Assembly (NCBI GenBank): GCA_003216275.1 | Contig: QCJC01000001.1 | Span: 124,001 to 188,000, forward strand | Source of the DNA: Prochlorococcus sp. AG-402-P18 | Lineage (GTDB): Bacteria > Cyanobacteriota > Cyanobacteriia > PCC-6307 > Cyanobiaceae | DNA length: 64,000 nt | Direction of reading: 5' to 3' | Part shown: positions 63,421 to 64,000 of the stretch, piece by piece | Layout: every line of letters starts with the position of its first letter | Position numbering within the stretch: the first letter of the stretch is position 1 | Made by a program: the position numbers and the translations under genes | Notes under the pieces: generated by a model | What the model was told of the DNA's origin: nothing | Database searches by the model: none | Seen by the model: only the letters and a program-made list of their open reading frames with translations

Positions 63421-64000
63421 ATGAGTTTTGATATACAAGCCATAAGGAATATTGCAATTATTGCTCACGTTGACCATGGGAAAACGACATTGGTTGATGC
63501 TCTTTTAAATCAATCAGGGACTTTTCGAGATAATGAGGAGGTCCCAACTTGTGTAATGGATTCAAATGATTTGGAACGTGAAAGAGGGATAACGATTCTT
63601 TCAAAAAATACAGCTGTTACTTATAACGATACCCGGATTAATATTGTTGATACGCCTGGGCACGCAGATTTTGGGGGAGAAGTTGAGAGGGTTTTGGGTA
63701 TGGTAGACGGCTGCCTTCTTGTTGTTGATGCTAATGAGGGACCTATGCCACAAACACGCTTTGTTCTTAAAAAAGCTTTAGAGCAAGGTTTAAGACCTAT
63801 CGTGTTTGTCAATAAAATTGATCGAGCAAGGGTAGAACCTGAAACAGCAGTTGACAAAGTTTTAGATCTATTCTTGGAACTTGGAGCTGATGACGATCAA
63901 TGTGATTTTCCGTATTTGTTTGGGAGTGGGTTAGGTGGATTTGCAAAGACTGAAGTAAAGAATGAAAGTGACAATATGAAACCCTTATTTGATGCAATTA
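63421..64000 (+). CDS. typA: Ribosome-associated GTPase TypA/BipA (right edge partial)
   Basis: Translational GTPase acting on 70S/50S assembly and stress. Starts [20 protein letters not shown] with G1 [18 protein letters not shown] is switch I/G2, [10 protein letters not shown] is G3 and [10 protein letters not shown] is G4. Only about 193 codons are in the window and the frame is open to the edge. Family is certain; LepA and EF-G start differently. Confidence 0.96.
   Translation, partial: MSFDIQAIRNIAIIAHVDHGKTTLVDALLNQSGTFRDNEEVPTCVMDSNDLERERGITILSKNTAVTYNDTRINIVDTPGHADFGGEVERVLGMVDGCLLVVDANEGPMPQTRFVLKKALEQGLRPIVFVNKIDRARVEPETAVDKVLDLFLELGADDDQCDFPYLFGSGLGGFAKTEVKNESDNMKPLFDAI

Noticed and set aside
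1-64000. CRISPR array, IS element, rRNA or tRNA genes
   Set aside because: I saw no regularly spaced direct repeats with spacers, no transposase, and no rRNA or tRNA consensus.

Overview
The window is AT-rich, densely coded chromosomal DNA from a marine picocyanobacterium, almost certainly Prochlorococcus. The evidence is a set of oxygenic-phototroph genes (psb28, a Psb32-type TPM protein, gun4, chlP, pcyA, sipA, and glnA behind a perfect NtcA box), a 6S RNA immediately after purK, a DevBCA exporter, a phosphonate-type ABC transporter and many small picocyanobacterial orphan genes. A low-light NATL-like lineage would fit, but that is inference; clade cannot be fixed from this window.

Layout. 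0-15 kb is compact housekeeping DNA: phnD-phnC-phnE (phnE runs off the left edge), a class I aminotransferase, a VOC protein overlapping a uracil-DNA glycosylase of family 4, ispG, a C-terminal processing protease, a DUF1543 protein, nadA facing a metallophosphoesterase, Psb32, a MidA-type methyltransferase, aroB, purK and 6S RNA. 15.3-30 kb is a flexible, gene-poor stretch of small genes of 40-150 codons with long AT-rich gaps. It holds an 11-residue-repeat protein, several one-helix membrane proteins, a DUF1824 protein, a deoxyribosyltransferase-like protein, a divergent methylenetetrahydrofolate-reductase-like protein, a ribbon-helix-helix-like protein, a paralogous pair of ~70-residue proteins, a BaiN/HI0933 flavoprotein and a DoxX protein. 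30-45 kb returns to core genes: AI-2E transporter, psb28, mnmH, gun4, an anti-sigma-type ATPase, glnA, two PLP enzymes, tadA, a YcjF-like GTPase, lspA, bioY, sipA and an M16 peptidase pair. 45-64 kb carries pcyA-devBCA, a glycosyltransferase, rpsB-tsf-(hypothetical)-recG, a VanX-type dipeptidase, ferredoxin-sulfite reductase, glyS, chlP, a VanY-type carboxypeptidase and the start of typA.

How genes relate. Several groups overlap by a few bases and look like operons: phnDCE, VOC-UDG, pcyA-devBCA, tsf-hypothetical-recG and bioY-lspA. Convergent pairs repeatedly overlap at their 3' ends, as expected in a streamlined genome. glnA has its own nitrogen-control (NtcA) promoter.

Most notable: (1) ferredoxin-sulfite reductase carries an in-frame ~150-residue N-terminal extension whose first ~75 residues resemble the N-terminal domain of tyrosine recombinases; (2) the family-4 uracil-DNA glycosylase has lost two of the four iron-sulfur cysteines; (3) nadA and the divergent phosphoesterase both lack ATG/GTG/TTG upstream of conserved N-terminal motifs; (4) an orphan MTHFR-like gene and an 11-residue-repeat protein lie in the flexible stretch. 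I found no CRISPR array, complete transposon, rRNA or tRNA gene.
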